Below, piece after piece: positions 16,923 through 25,975 of a DNA stretch of 64,000 bases (position 1 is its first letter; each line of letters opens with the position of its first letter). The stretch is from Pseudoalteromonas lipolytica (GTDB taxonomy: Bacteria > Pseudomonadota > Gammaproteobacteria > Enterobacterales > Alteromonadaceae): positions 81,280 through 145,279 of the forward strand of contig NZ_FPAZ01000014.1 of the NCBI RefSeq assembly GCF_900116435.1, read 5' to 3'. The translations under genes were made by a program, and so were the position numbers. The notes under the pieces are model-generated. The model saw nothing but the letters and a program-made list of their open reading frames with translations, was not told the origin of the DNA and did no database searches.

Positions 16923-19367
16923 TTATTGCTCGTTGATCAATCGAATGCCATAGATACCACCCGCAACAGAATCTGGGTTGGCTGTGAAACGCAAGGTCAG
17001 CATTTCTGACTGTTTCATCGCCTCTGTTAATGGGTAATCAATGGTGTAAAACTCATCGCTTGGGTTGCCAACAGGCAAACTTACCGCGGCCAGTTTCTCC
17101 CCATTAAGGATGATTGAGAAATGACGATTCACATCACCGATAAAATAACGAATACGTAATGCTGCAGCGTTTTTATTGGGGTTACGAAGCTGATATTCAA
17201 ACCAACCTGTTGCATCGCGCCAATGGTGGCCATTATTGACACCAGCGCGGGTTCCTTCACCTTTAAAGCTATGCTCTACTTCTGGTTGCTGCTCACCCGG
17301 CGTAATGTGATCAACGGTTAATAACCGAAGCTGCTCTTTCGCTTGCTCAGCCGCTTTGGCGTCAGCTACAAATTGTGTGAATTCAGCTTTGCTTTGCTGT
17401 GGCCAATACACTTGATAGCGGCTGTCGTGTAAGCGGAAAAATGGGATAAGTTCCGTGCGTTCCGTCTGTCCAATGCCTTGCTTTGCAATCGCCACATTTT
17501 TGTCTGCGATAAATGCCAACGCTTGGCCCGGTTTACGAGTTAAATCAGCAACAAATTGCGCAGGTTCACTGAGCATAATGGGTAATGCTTCTGGTGGGCA
17601 CGTCGGTCCAGCAGCAATGTGACCCATACGGCTGTTATCAGCAACAAAGCTTAACTGCTCATTCGCAAAAGCCTGTACTTTGGTGGCCATAACCACGGGG
17701 CCATACATGACAGAATAATAATCTTGGCCATCCGGTAACTGCTCGGTATAAAGCTTAGGCGCTAATTCAAAGGCAAGCTTATCGCCACTTTGCCATGCAT
17801 GGCTGATACTGTAGTAACCGTCTTTTTCGCTCGCGGTCACGGCTTTTCCATTTAACGTAAAGCGCAGTTCACCTTGTTGCCAAGACGGTTTACGAATATG
17901 AATGACAGACTCTGAGCTTTGTCCCTCAGACAACCGGTTCACCGTGAGTGAAACCTTGGTATCATCAGGGAATTGGCTGTCTTGGGTGATCTGTAAGCCT
18001 TGTTGTTGCCAATTTAACGTACTGGGAATAAATAAGTTCACCCATAGATCTTTACCCGTATTGCTATAAATTAACTCACCATACTTGCTGTGATTCTCAA
18101 TACCCGAGCCCACACAACACCACATAGAGTCTTGCACTGACGAGTACATACGGTAATGTCCTGGGCGCATTGAGGTAAAGTAAACAAGGCCACCATGTTC
18201 TGGGTGTTGTGACGATAAAATATGGTTATATGTGGCGCGCTCATAATAGTCTAAATAACGCGTATCAGCGGTTTTCAAAAACAGTAACTTGCTGAGTTTC
18301 ATCATATTGTAGGTATTGCAGGTTTCTGGGCCTTCAACATCTTCAACCATTGGCGTAAAGTCACTTTTATCATGAAAATGTTCACGTACTGAATTACCAC
18401 CAATGGACACTGAACGCTCTTGGCTCACTGTTTTCCAGAAAAAGTCAGCGCCTTGCTGCCATGCTTTATCATCGCTGGCATTCGCCACTTTCAACATACC
18501 AATAATTTTGGGAATTTGCGTATTGGCATGCAGGCCTGTTAACTTATCTTCTGTGTGTAATAGTGGTTCAATAATGATGTTATGAGAGAACTGGCGCGCT
18601 AGTTTTAAGTAACGCTCATCGTCACTAATAACATACATATCCGCAAACACATCATTTAAGCCACCATGCTCTGAGTACAGCATCTGCTGAACTTGTTCAT
18701 CAGTTAACTTCGCTGTGGTTGCTAAGAACCATTCGCCTAGCTTAAATAACATGTGCTTTGCTTGGCTACTTCCTGCAACGTTGTAGGCATCACGAAGGCC
18801 ATGGAAGATTTTATCTATATTGTAAAGTGGTACCCAACGGTCGTTTAAACTGAATAAATCAGCCTTAATTTCACCGTTTTCAATCTGCTGCCACATTTCA
18901 TCGCCATTGGGAATACCGCCTAAGTAACCACCTGTGGCTTGTTGAGCACGATTAAGCTCGCTTAACATGTAATCTAAACGCTGCTTTAATTCTTCATCCC
19001 CTGTTGCTGCCCAAGCAAGGCTCAATGCTGATAAATAATGACCCCCAATATGACCATCAAGACCGGTATTTTCCCAGTTACCATAATTGGGCGCTTTTGG
19101 TGTCAGGCCCGCCTCACGCAGGTAAGGAGCAAGCAGCTGATCAGGATGAAGTGCTAATAAATAACGCACATTAGTTTGCTGCGCATGTAAAAACGGGCTG
19201 GCGCTTAAGCTTACTTGGTTTAGCGCAAATAAATGTTGTTCGCTGGCATGTTCAGCATGCGCAACAGAGGCGACTTGTTTGCTGTCAATTGGCAACTCAC
19301 TGCATGCAGTCACCGTTAATATTGCAGCACACAGACTTGCTAAATAACTCACTTTAAATGTGTTCAT
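16923..19367 (-). CDS. GH127 beta-L-arabinofuranosidase, lipoprotein
   Basis: An 814-residue glycosidase that removes beta-L-arabinofuranose. The start at 19367 gives a lipoprotein signal (AAILTVTAC, lipobox Cys about residue 22) and has GGGAGA upstream; the longer reading lacks both. The GH127 catalytic set is present: the acid/base Glu in GGNSVREHF, zinc ligands in PETCNTYN and the Cys-Cys pair in SMWCCVGSG, near residue 416 as in the founding enzyme HypBA1. A C-terminal beta-domain (about residues 640-814, HSFKGEGTRAGVNNGHHWRD) matches DUF6805. It is the middle gene of GPH transporter, GH127, FKBP. Confidence 0.92.
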   Translation of the reverse strand: MNTFKVSYLASLCAAILTVTACSELPIDSKQVASVAHAEHASEQHLFALNQVSLSASPFLHAQQTNVRYLLALHPDQLLAPYLREAGLTPKAPNYGNWENTGLDGHIGGHYLSALSLAWAATGDEELKQRLDYMLSELNRAQQATGGYLGGIPNGDEMWQQIENGEIKADLFSLNDRWVPLYNIDKIFHGLRDAYNVAGSSQAKHMLFKLGEWFLATTAKLTDEQVQQMLYSEHGGLNDVFADMYVISDDERYLKLARQFSHNIIIEPLLHTEDKLTGLHANTQIPKIIGMLKVANASDDKAWQQGADFFWKTVSQERSVSIGGNSVREHFHDKSDFTPMVEDVEGPETCNTYNMMKLSKLLFLKTADTRYLDYYERATYNHILSSQHPEHGGLVYFTSMRPGHYRMYSSVQDSMWCCVGSGIENHSKYGELIYSNTGKDLWVNLFIPSTLNWQQQGLQITQDSQFPDDTKVSLTVNRLSEGQSSESVIHIRKPSWQQGELRFTLNGKAVTASEKDGYYSISHAWQSGDKLAFELAPKLYTEQLPDGQDYYSVMYGPVVMATKVQAFANEQLSFVADNSRMGHIAAGPTCPPEALPIMLSEPAQFVADLTRKPGQALAFIADKNVAIAKQGIGQTERTELIPFFRLHDSRYQVYWPQQSKAEFTQFVADAKAAEQAKEQLRLLTVDHITPGEQQPEVEHSFKGEGTRAGVNNGHHWRDATGWFEYQLRNPNKNAAALRIRYFIGDVNRHFSIILNGEKLAAVSLPVGNPSDEFYTIDYPLTEAMKQSEMLTLRFTANPDSVAGGIYGIRLINEQ

Positions 19368-19444
19368 GCTTGTTGTCTCCCAGCGAACCGTTATTTTAAA
19401 GAGCAAAGCGCACACTGTGTTAGCGTGCGCGTTTTAAGAGGAGG

Positions 19445-20782
19445 TTACTTTGGTAGGCGTTTTTGAATGACCATGTCCGTATAGTATTGATCGGTAATCT
19501 TGTATTTTTTAAGAATAAGACCAAGTAACGCGTGGAATACACCGGGGATAATAGTAAGCATGAGTGCTAAGCCCATTAAGGTAAACTCCGTTTGCTCAAC
19601 GTTGGGTTTGTACTCGAAAAATGCCAGTAATAATCCCCCTGCTAAACCAGCTAAACCGCCTCCAGCTTTTTGGCAGAATGAAATACCACCAAATGATAAG
19701 CCCGATGCACGCACACCGTCTTTAATTTCACCGTAATCCACAGCTTCTGCAATCGCAGACCAGAACACAGGCGCATGTAAATCAACCACAAATGACAAGA
19801 TGATATAAAGCACGAATGCCATCATTACATCACCCGGTTGGACCACAAAATACATAAGCAATGAAATAAATAACACCGCAATTTGTGATTGACGGAACAG
19901 TTTCATTTTACAGTAACGCTGCGTGATCCACGTACTTGCCACCATCGATACGATTGACGCCGCAATACCCGCACTGGTGAATGCCCCCGCTAAATCGGGC
20001 ACGCCTAAATAATAGGTTGCATAGTACATTGCCACACTACCGCGAATTGCATACCCTAAGGTACCAAGTACACACGCTGCACACAGTAACAACCACTGGT
20101 CGTTTTTAAGCAGCACTTTTAATTGCGTAAGTACGCCCTCGGTTTGTGGCTCATGAGTAATACGTTCGCGGGTAGTAAAGAAACAGAATAAAAACAACGC
20201 AACAGCACACGCAGAGACCAATGCCATTGCGAGTTTATAACCGTACGACAAGCTGCCATTTCCCCAGTAAGACGCAAGTAGCGGTACTGAGAATACAATC
20301 ACTACATTGGCAATTTTTGCGAAAAACATACGGTAACCATTAGCAGATAAACGCTCTTTAGGATCCGCAGTGAGTACACCAATATAAGAGATATAAGGGA
20401 TTGCTACACCGGTAAACATCAACGTAGCAAACAGGTAAGTTGCATAGGCCCACGCCAGCTTCATGTTGTAATCAAGATCTGGCGTAGTAAATAGTAATAT
20501 AACCGACAAACCATACGGTACAGACAAGAATAAGAACCAGTGGCGGAACTGACCCCAGCGGGTTTTCACTTTATCGGTGATGACCCCCATTAATGGATCG
20601 GTAAAGGCATCAACAAAACGCGCCACTAAAAACAACACACCCATATCAACCGGATCCAGTCCGTAGATATCGGTGTAGAAAAAAGACATAAAATAAAATA
20701 ACGCTGCAACCATGACATTCACTGCCATGTCGCCGGCACCAAAGCCAACTTTTTCTACAACGGATAACTTTTGAGATTCCAT
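19445..20782 (-). CDS. GPH-family (MelB-like) sugar:cation symporter
   Basis: A 445-residue major-facilitator protein with 12 predicted helices. N-terminal GFGAGDMAVNVMVAALFYFMSFFYTDIYGL and RFVDAFTDPLMGVITDK, with WGQFRHW, are classical motifs of the glycoside-pentoside-hexuronide:cation symporters. It heads the minus-strand operon with GH127 and FKBP (a 77-base gap to GH127). The likely substrate is arabinose or arabinobiose released by GH127. Palindromic sequences upstream (20849-20877 and 20928-20943) suggest tight control. Confidence 0.9.
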   Translation of the reverse strand: MESQKLSVVEKVGFGAGDMAVNVMVAALFYFMSFFYTDIYGLDPVDMGVLFLVARFVDAFTDPLMGVITDKVKTRWGQFRHWFLFLSVPYGLSVILLFTTPDLDYNMKLAWAYATYLFATLMFTGVAIPYISYIGVLTADPKERLSANGYRMFFAKIANVVIVFSVPLLASYWGNGSLSYGYKLAMALVSACAVALFLFCFFTTRERITHEPQTEGVLTQLKVLLKNDQWLLLCAACVLGTLGYAIRGSVAMYYATYYLGVPDLAGAFTSAGIAASIVSMVASTWITQRYCKMKLFRQSQIAVLFISLLMYFVVQPGDVMMAFVLYIILSFVVDLHAPVFWSAIAEAVDYGEIKDGVRASGLSFGGISFCQKAGGGLAGLAGGLLLAFFEYKPNVEQTEFTLMGLALMLTIIPGVFHALLGLILKKYKITDQYYTDMVIQKRLPK

Positions 20783-20848
20783 ACCACACCCTAATTGGAA
20801 AATATTAAGCCAATACTCAATATTTTAAGCAATGAACACCTTTCAATA

Positions 20849-20877
20849 CTGTGTATCAACTATGTGATACTACACAG
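20849..20877 (-). promoter_or_regulatory. Nested palindrome upstream of the GPH gene
   Basis: CTGTGTA (20849-20855) and TACACAG (20871-20877) are perfect inverted arms. Inside, GTATCA (20853-20858) and TGATAC (20865-20870) form a second perfect pair. It lies 67-95 bases before the GPH start. It could be an operator for a dimer; no known consensus (for example CRP) fits. Confidence 0.45.
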
Positions 20878-20927
20878 CTTGGCCACTGCATTCGTTATTT
20901 TTGTAAATTTAATGCTAACCCGAATGA

Positions 20928-20943
20928 TAGTATTATCATACTA
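20928..20943 (-). promoter_or_regulatory. Best palindromic copy of the locus-wide operator motif
   Basis: TAGTAT-TATC-ATACTA has perfect 6-bp arms. The minus strand reads TAGTATGATAATACTA, which contains GTATGATAATAC, the fullest version of the motif repeated upstream of the arabinose genes. It lies 146-161 bases before the GPH start. Confidence 0.5.
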
Positions 20944-21007
20944 ATTAAATCGCAACTCTTTTCGTTTAATAACAAACACGCCCACTTTCTAGCAAATCTG
21001 AAAAATA

Positions 21008-21227
21008 AAAAACCCCAGCAAAGCCGTAATGCAGATCAGTTAAGGAAAAACCAATAAAATAAAGGGTTACAGCGATGATTTATAAAAATCTTACTGTAGC
21101 CCTTTTGCTATATGGTCTTTAGCTAATTTTATCCCCACCTGCTTTAAGCAGCTTTAACTGAATAATATTCACATATTTATTCAAAAAACTGCTTAACTGA
21201 CTGGCATTACAGCAAAGCCGGGGTTTT
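21008..21227 (-). terminator. Structured 3' region of the receptor gene: nested inverted repeats
   Basis: Outer arms pair CCCC (21013-21016) with GGGG (21220-21223), GTAATGC (21026-21032) with GCATTAC (21204-21210), and TCAGTTAAG (21036-21044) with CTTAACTGA (21192-21200). The minus-strand transcript ends this fold with GGGG followed by a T-run. Inside, AAAGGGTTACAG (21061-21072) pairs with CTGTAGCCCTTT (21094-21105). The core AGCAAAGCC occurs in the same orientation in both arms (21017-21025 and 21211-21219) instead of being inverted. It is probably a double terminator, or a structured 3' UTR. Confidence 0.5.
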
Positions 21228-21244
21228 GGGTCTATTCAAGAATT

Positions 21245-24061
21245 TTAGAAAGAATAACGTGCACCAAGCGCGAATGTACGTGAGTAGATACCGTTACCGA
21301 AATTAAATAAGTTATCGTTACCTTTACCGTAGTAGTTCTGATACACATCATCTAGGATATTAGTTGCATCAAATGTCACAACAAAGTCATCATTTACATT
21401 GTAACTAAACTGGAAGTCTAAACTTTGCTCTGGGCGGCTCCAGAACTGAATCGGATTAGCAAAGCTAGCCGCTTCGTTACCGGTGTAAAACTCTGAACGC
21501 CACACGTAAGATAAACGCATGTCAAATGAATCACGCTCGTAAATACCGACGATGCTGTAAGACTCATCAGATACGCCAGCCATTTGCGACTTAACATATT
21601 CTGTAATCTCTCCAGCACGATTAAAGTCAGGAGTTTCTTGTGATGAATCAAGTAGTGTGAAACTTGCTTGTACACCAAAACCATTTAACATTTCTGGCAA
21701 GTTTTCAGGAAAATAGACAGCCCCCAGTTCAAAACCCGAAAGCTCCCCGTTTGACGCATTCACTGATGTACTAATCACATAAGGTCTAGTTACACCATCA
21801 TTACCTTCAAGAATCTCAGTCTTACGTCCAGGTAACACTAAGCCTTCAATTTCGCGGTTAAAGTAAGCAGCGTAAATTGAGCTTGTATCAGCAAAGTACC
21901 ACTCAAGTGATAAGTCATAGTTTTTTGACTCTGTCGGTTGTAAATTAGAATTACCACCCGTTCCCGTACCATAAGGTATATCAGTTAGTGGGTCTTGTAA
22001 TCTTACAACCGTGTTCAGGTCAGCAAAATTAGGCATACGCAGTGTTTCTGTATATGCTACACGTCCTACCACGTCATCAGTGATGTTCCAGTTAAGTACT
22101 AGACTTGGTAAAATTTTATCTGTTTTATTTTTACCTGTTGTTAGCTCACCATTGTTATCTGTATCATAAAACTTCATGTCTTGTTCATAGTTCACATAAC
22201 GTAAACCAAATTCACCACTAATATCTTCCGTTAAGAAGAAATTAGTGGTTGCATAAAATGCATAAGAAGTTTCATCAATATCAAAAGATTTAGCTATACC
22301 TTCAACTTGAGCATCATATACTTGGCGAACCGCATCGGCATTTTTCAGTAAATAACTACCATCTGCAGTAATGAAACTATCAAATACATCTGCACGACCA
22401 TCAAAATAATCATCTACTTTAAAAATTAAGCCACTTCCATCTCCTGATGCGCCTGCAGCGACTAGCTGTTCCATTAGGCTTGCAACTGAAGTATTGCCAA
22501 TAACTTTATTATCATCTCTAGTAAATTCTTGTGCTGAACGGTTTTCGAAACGCCCACCAAATCGAACTTTATCTATGTAAGTACCGCCAAAAAGATACTC
22601 ACCGTCAATTGTGAAAGTGATGGCATCACCGCTATTACCAGCAGCACTGTCATAAATAGTACTAGCATTCCAATTTTCTATCGTAGCCATATCAGCTTCG
22701 TTTACTGCGGTGTTTGGATCATCCCAAAATGAGATACTTGGCACACCATCATTGTCATTAAAGTCAACATCTAAACCATACGAAGTGCGATCAAAACGCA
22801 TTGCAAAAAAGTCCGACTTATATTCACTGTCTTGATAAACCACTTCAGATTTAATAGTTAGATAATCGCTTGCTTGCCACTCGGCACCTAATGCATATAA
22901 GTAGCTATCTGTTGTTTCAGAGTTATAGTCACCACTTTGGAAGCCACCAGCACCGATTGCTTGTTTTTCTTTAACGACGTTAGTGCCATCAAATACTGTG
23001 GGGGTTTCAATAAAGCCGTTACCAGTTTCAAAGGTATTTGAAAACCATAACGCATTTTGAGATTGATTCTCGTAACCCGTGTAGAAACCTTCCGCCGTAA
23101 TTTCAAGTGTTTCATTTGGTGCCCACTGCAAAGATATTGATGCTGCAGGGCGCTTACGCAAACCTGTAAATGAAGTACCGAAAATAGCATCTCGCGCTAA
23201 TAAATACTCAGTTGGTTCACCTTCTACGTTCAACGTAGAACCCTCTGATGATGGTAGACCATTTTCTAAACCACCTTGCCAAATTAGATTACCTTGAGAG
23301 TCACGGTCAGGGATTCGAGAATACGGTGAATAATTATGATGCGGCTTGTCAGTAAAAAATGGAAATGCTGCACCTGCTGTAATTGTATCATCGCGATAAT
23401 GTGTTTCAGCGTATGAAATATTAACTAAAGCACCAAACTCACCTGCACCATCGATGTCCCAACGGTTAGAGAGTAACGCACTGATATTTGGATCAACTTT
23501 ATCTGGCTGATCAGCATAAATAGCACGTGCCGCTAAAACGACTTTTTCACCGTCAAAGTTGAATGGGCGATGCGTTTTAATGTCGATCGCCCCTGCGATA
23601 CCACGCTCAATTTGATCTGCCGAACGAGTTTTATAAACTGTAACACCTGATAGTAAGCTTGCTGGAATGTCTTGCAGTGCCACATCACGGCCCGCACCAG
23701 TAAATATAGCACGACCATTAATAGTCGTATTGACGTCAGTAAGGCCACGGATTGAAACCGCACTTACTTCACCTGCACCACGGCCCGTTGTTTGTACACC
23801 CGTCACACGTTGAAGCGCTTCAACTACGTTGTTATCAGGGAATTTACCAATATCTTCTGCAACAATAGCATCCACGATTTGAACGCTTGCACGTTTTTCA
23901 TCAAGTGCTTTGTTTAAACTGCCGCGAATACCTGATACCTGAATAACTTCCATTTCATCGACGTTCTTTTCAGGAGTATTTGGTGCTTGCTCTTGAGCGA
24001 AAGCAAATTGACAGGTAAATGCCATAACTACAGCACTGGCTATGTGTGTTCTTTTAAACAT
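21245..24061 (-). CDS. TonB-dependent receptor for carbohydrate uptake
   Basis: A 938-residue outer-membrane receptor. The start at 24061 gives a proper signal peptide (MFKRTHIASAVVMAF...AFAQE); the longer reading does not. The TonB-box-like EVIQVSGIRGSLNKALDEKR and plug IVAEDIGKFPDNNVVEALQRVTGVQT are typical of the large sugar-linked receptors of Alteromonadales. The protein ends in FALGARYSF, a barrel terminus. Its place between GH43 and GPH/GH127 genes points to arabinan oligosaccharides. There is no SusD partner, as is normal outside Bacteroidota. Confidence 0.93.
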   Translation of the reverse strand: MFKRTHIASAVVMAFTCQFAFAQEQAPNTPEKNVDEMEVIQVSGIRGSLNKALDEKRASVQIVDAIVAEDIGKFPDNNVVEALQRVTGVQTTGRGAGEVSAVSIRGLTDVNTTINGRAIFTGAGRDVALQDIPASLLSGVTVYKTRSADQIERGIAGAIDIKTHRPFNFDGEKVVLAARAIYADQPDKVDPNISALLSNRWDIDGAGEFGALVNISYAETHYRDDTITAGAAFPFFTDKPHHNYSPYSRIPDRDSQGNLIWQGGLENGLPSSEGSTLNVEGEPTEYLLARDAIFGTSFTGLRKRPAASISLQWAPNETLEITAEGFYTGYENQSQNALWFSNTFETGNGFIETPTVFDGTNVVKEKQAIGAGGFQSGDYNSETTDSYLYALGAEWQASDYLTIKSEVVYQDSEYKSDFFAMRFDRTSYGLDVDFNDNDGVPSISFWDDPNTAVNEADMATIENWNASTIYDSAAGNSGDAITFTIDGEYLFGGTYIDKVRFGGRFENRSAQEFTRDDNKVIGNTSVASLMEQLVAAGASGDGSGLIFKVDDYFDGRADVFDSFITADGSYLLKNADAVRQVYDAQVEGIAKSFDIDETSYAFYATTNFFLTEDISGEFGLRYVNYEQDMKFYDTDNNGELTTGKNKTDKILPSLVLNWNITDDVVGRVAYTETLRMPNFADLNTVVRLQDPLTDIPYGTGTGGNSNLQPTESKNYDLSLEWYFADTSSIYAAYFNREIEGLVLPGRKTEILEGNDGVTRPYVISTSVNASNGELSGFELGAVYFPENLPEMLNGFGVQASFTLLDSSQETPDFNRAGEITEYVKSQMAGVSDESYSIVGIYERDSFDMRLSYVWRSEFYTGNEAASFANPIQFWSRPEQSLDFQFSYNVNDDFVVTFDATNILDDVYQNYYGKGNDNLFNFGNGIYSRTFALGARYSF

Positions 24062-24660
24062 AAGCGGTGTTCTCCAAATTATAGTTATATCGGCCCGCTG
24101 AACTTTCCCCATTCAGTTACCGAAGAGTGACCACTTTATTGTGCATCGTGTGTTGTCAAAACGGTGCGCAAGTGAGTCTATATTTTATTATGTTAATACA
24201 TTGCTGTCTGAACTTTAATCATATTGTATGATTATTTGACAGTCAACTCAAAAAGCCAAATTAAAATAACTGCCATTATGTTTACAAAAAATGTCGCAAT
24301 TATAACATGTTACAAACTTAAAGCGTGCTGCGTTTATGTTTTGGTTATTCATTAATACCGATTATTATCATAAACTTAGCATGTAATCATTTGCTTGTTT
24401 AATTTGTCTTTAGTTCACCTAGAGCGACAAAAAAGGGCTAACAAGTTATTTACCCAGCGAATTTTGATGCTACTATGATTAAAATACAATAATACAATAT
24501 AGAATTAATTTTTGCTGCACTTTTGCTGATTTGTTTCGATGTAAACAATCAGTTACTCAGTATAATCAGGCGTACACTGTGTATTATCTGGTCATTTAGA
24601 ATGAGTTTTAAGCACAAAAGCAGCAGTTCGTACAACAATCATTAGTCACAGAGGACACTC
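24062..24660. promoter_or_regulatory. Divergent control region: receptor / GH43
   Basis: A 599-base AT-rich gap with no credible gene. It carries two copies of the shared motif: TTGTATGATTAT (24224-24235) on the receptor side, and ATACAATAATACAAT (24484-24498; minus strand ATTGTATTATTGTAT), 163-177 bases before the GH43 start. Its length suggests long leaders or additional regulators such as CRP; I could not place those sites. Confidence 0.5.
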
Positions 24661-25623
24661 ATGAAGAAATTGAAAGCGTTAGCACTGCCATTGCTTTTTT
24701 CGAGTAGCTTAGCCGTTGCACAAAACCCATTATTTACCGATGTTTTTACAGCAGATCCCGCAGCACTTGTTCACAACGACACCGTATACCTTTATACAGG
24801 CCATGATGAAGCACCTAATAACGATGTATTTTTCGAAATGCATGACTGGCTCGCCTTTTCGTCTACCGACATGGTGAATTGGAAAAAGCATGGCCCAATT
24901 ATGAAAGCCACTGACTTTAAGTGGGCAAAAGGCGAAGCGTGGGCTTCACACATGATTGAGCGTGATGGCACCTTTTACTTCTTTACCACGGTTCGTCACA
25001 ACGATACAAAACCGGGCTTTGCTATTGGTGTTGCAACGTCTAAGTCACCGACAGGCCCATTTAAAGACGCCATAGGCCATGCGCTTGTTACAGACGATAT
25101 GACCAAGCACACACCGAATGATTGGGATGATATTGATCCTGCTATTTATACCGAAGAAAACGGCGATACATACATGTTCTTTGGTAACTTAGTGCCAAAA
25201 TATGTAAAGCTGAGCGATGACTTACTTTCGCTTGATGGGGAAATAAAAACAATCGATTTGCCAAACTTTACAGAAGCATTATGGGTGCATAAAAAAAATG
25301 ATAACTACTATGTATCGTACGCCTGTGAGTTCCCTGAAAAAATCTGTTATGCAATGAGTAAAAGTATTCATGGACCGTGGGAATATAAAGGTATCTTGAA
25401 TGAAATCGCGGGCAACAGTGAAACAAACCACCAATCAATTATCGAATACAAAGGTAAAGATTATTTTATTTACCATACAGGTGCAGTACCACCAATTGAT
25501 GGCAAACCAAGTGGTGGGCGTTTTCGTCGTTCCGTGGCTATCGAACCACTTTACTACAATGAAGACGGCACGCTTAAACGTATTATCATGACCACTGAAG
25601 GTCTCAGTAAACAAGACAAGTAA
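24661..25623 (+). CDS. GH43 family alpha-L-arabinofuranosidase / beta-xylosidase
   Basis: A 320-residue secreted five-bladed propeller enzyme; the signal peptide ends near SLAVAQN. The catalytic residues are the Asp in FTADPAALVHNDTVYLYTGHDEA, the Asp in DDIDPAIYTEENGDTYMFFGN and the Glu in FTEALWVHKK. The motif set (WASHMIERDGTFYFFTTV, NHQSIIEYKGKDYFIYHTG) fits the small arabinofuranosidase/xylosidase branch rather than endo-arabinanases. AGAGGA precedes the start. It is divergent from the receptor gene and has its own terminator. Confidence 0.87.
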   Translation: MKKLKALALPLLFSSSLAVAQNPLFTDVFTADPAALVHNDTVYLYTGHDEAPNNDVFFEMHDWLAFSSTDMVNWKKHGPIMKATDFKWAKGEAWASHMIERDGTFYFFTTVRHNDTKPGFAIGVATSKSPTGPFKDAIGHALVTDDMTKHTPNDWDDIDPAIYTEENGDTYMFFGNLVPKYVKLSDDLLSLDGEIKTIDLPNFTEALWVHKKNDNYYVSYACEFPEKICYAMSKSIHGPWEYKGILNEIAGNSETNHQSIIEYKGKDYFIYHTGAVPPIDGKPSGGRFRRSVAIEPLYYNEDGTLKRIIMTTEGLSKQDK

Positions 25624-25627
25624 TCTC

Positions 25628-25655
25628 AAAAAGGGCTCTTAAAGAGCCCTTTTTA
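25628..25655 (+). terminator. Terminator of the GH43 gene
   Basis: AAAAAGGGCTC, loop TTAAA, GAGCCCTTTTT: a strong symmetric hairpin five bases after the stop. Confidence 0.92.
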
Positions 25656-25975
25656 GTGCTCAAATGTAATACAAATAAACATATTTACTGGAAAATCCTC
25701 ACTTTCCGATAAGTAAAAACTTCCCTAAAAGAGTAAAAACAGCGAAAAAAACGCCAAAATTGGCAACTTGAAAAAATTAAAATCACGCTGTACATATTGT
25801 AAATACTGACACTTCATGTTTACATATCAATTACCTTTGCAAAAGTATTTGCACATTTTAAATCGTACTATAAAATTACAATACTACGTTCTTATTAGTT
25901 TGATATAGGCACGCGGCAATTTTATTGACAACAATCGAATAAAAAATGAATCCCAGTTTCAAGAGGACACATAAA
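25656..25975 (+). promoter_or_regulatory. Upstream region of the large endo-arabinanase gene
   Basis: About 320 AT-rich bases without a gene. The segment 25867-25888 reads on the minus strand as GTAGTATTGTAATTTTATAGTA, a partial match to the shared motif (GTATTGTAAT) flanked by the pair ACTAT/ATAGT-like ends. An AGAGGA site at 25960 region precedes the preferred start. No clear -10/-35 pair was assigned. Confidence 0.35.

Larger units (their letters stand above)
20783..21244. other. Intergenic region between receptor and GPH operon
   Basis: About 460 bases with no credible gene; a 68-codon open frame on the plus strand has no family signal. The region holds two palindromic candidate operators near the GPH start and a roughly 220-base element of nested inverted repeats after the receptor stop, listed separately. 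Confidence 0.6.

Noticed and set aside
20849..20877. CRP site upstream of the GPH gene
   Set aside because: TGTGA is present, but the matching TCACA at six bases is absent; the symmetry follows a different pattern.
20851..21057. Open frame of 68 codons on the plus strand before the receptor 3' region
   Set aside because: No family signal and no ribosome-binding site; it runs through two palindromic operator candidates and into the repeat element.
21008..21227. Integron attC site or insertion-sequence ends
   Set aside because: No integrase or transposase gene, no core-site GTTRRRY/RYYYAAC pair, and no target duplication could be seen; a structured 3' region is simpler.
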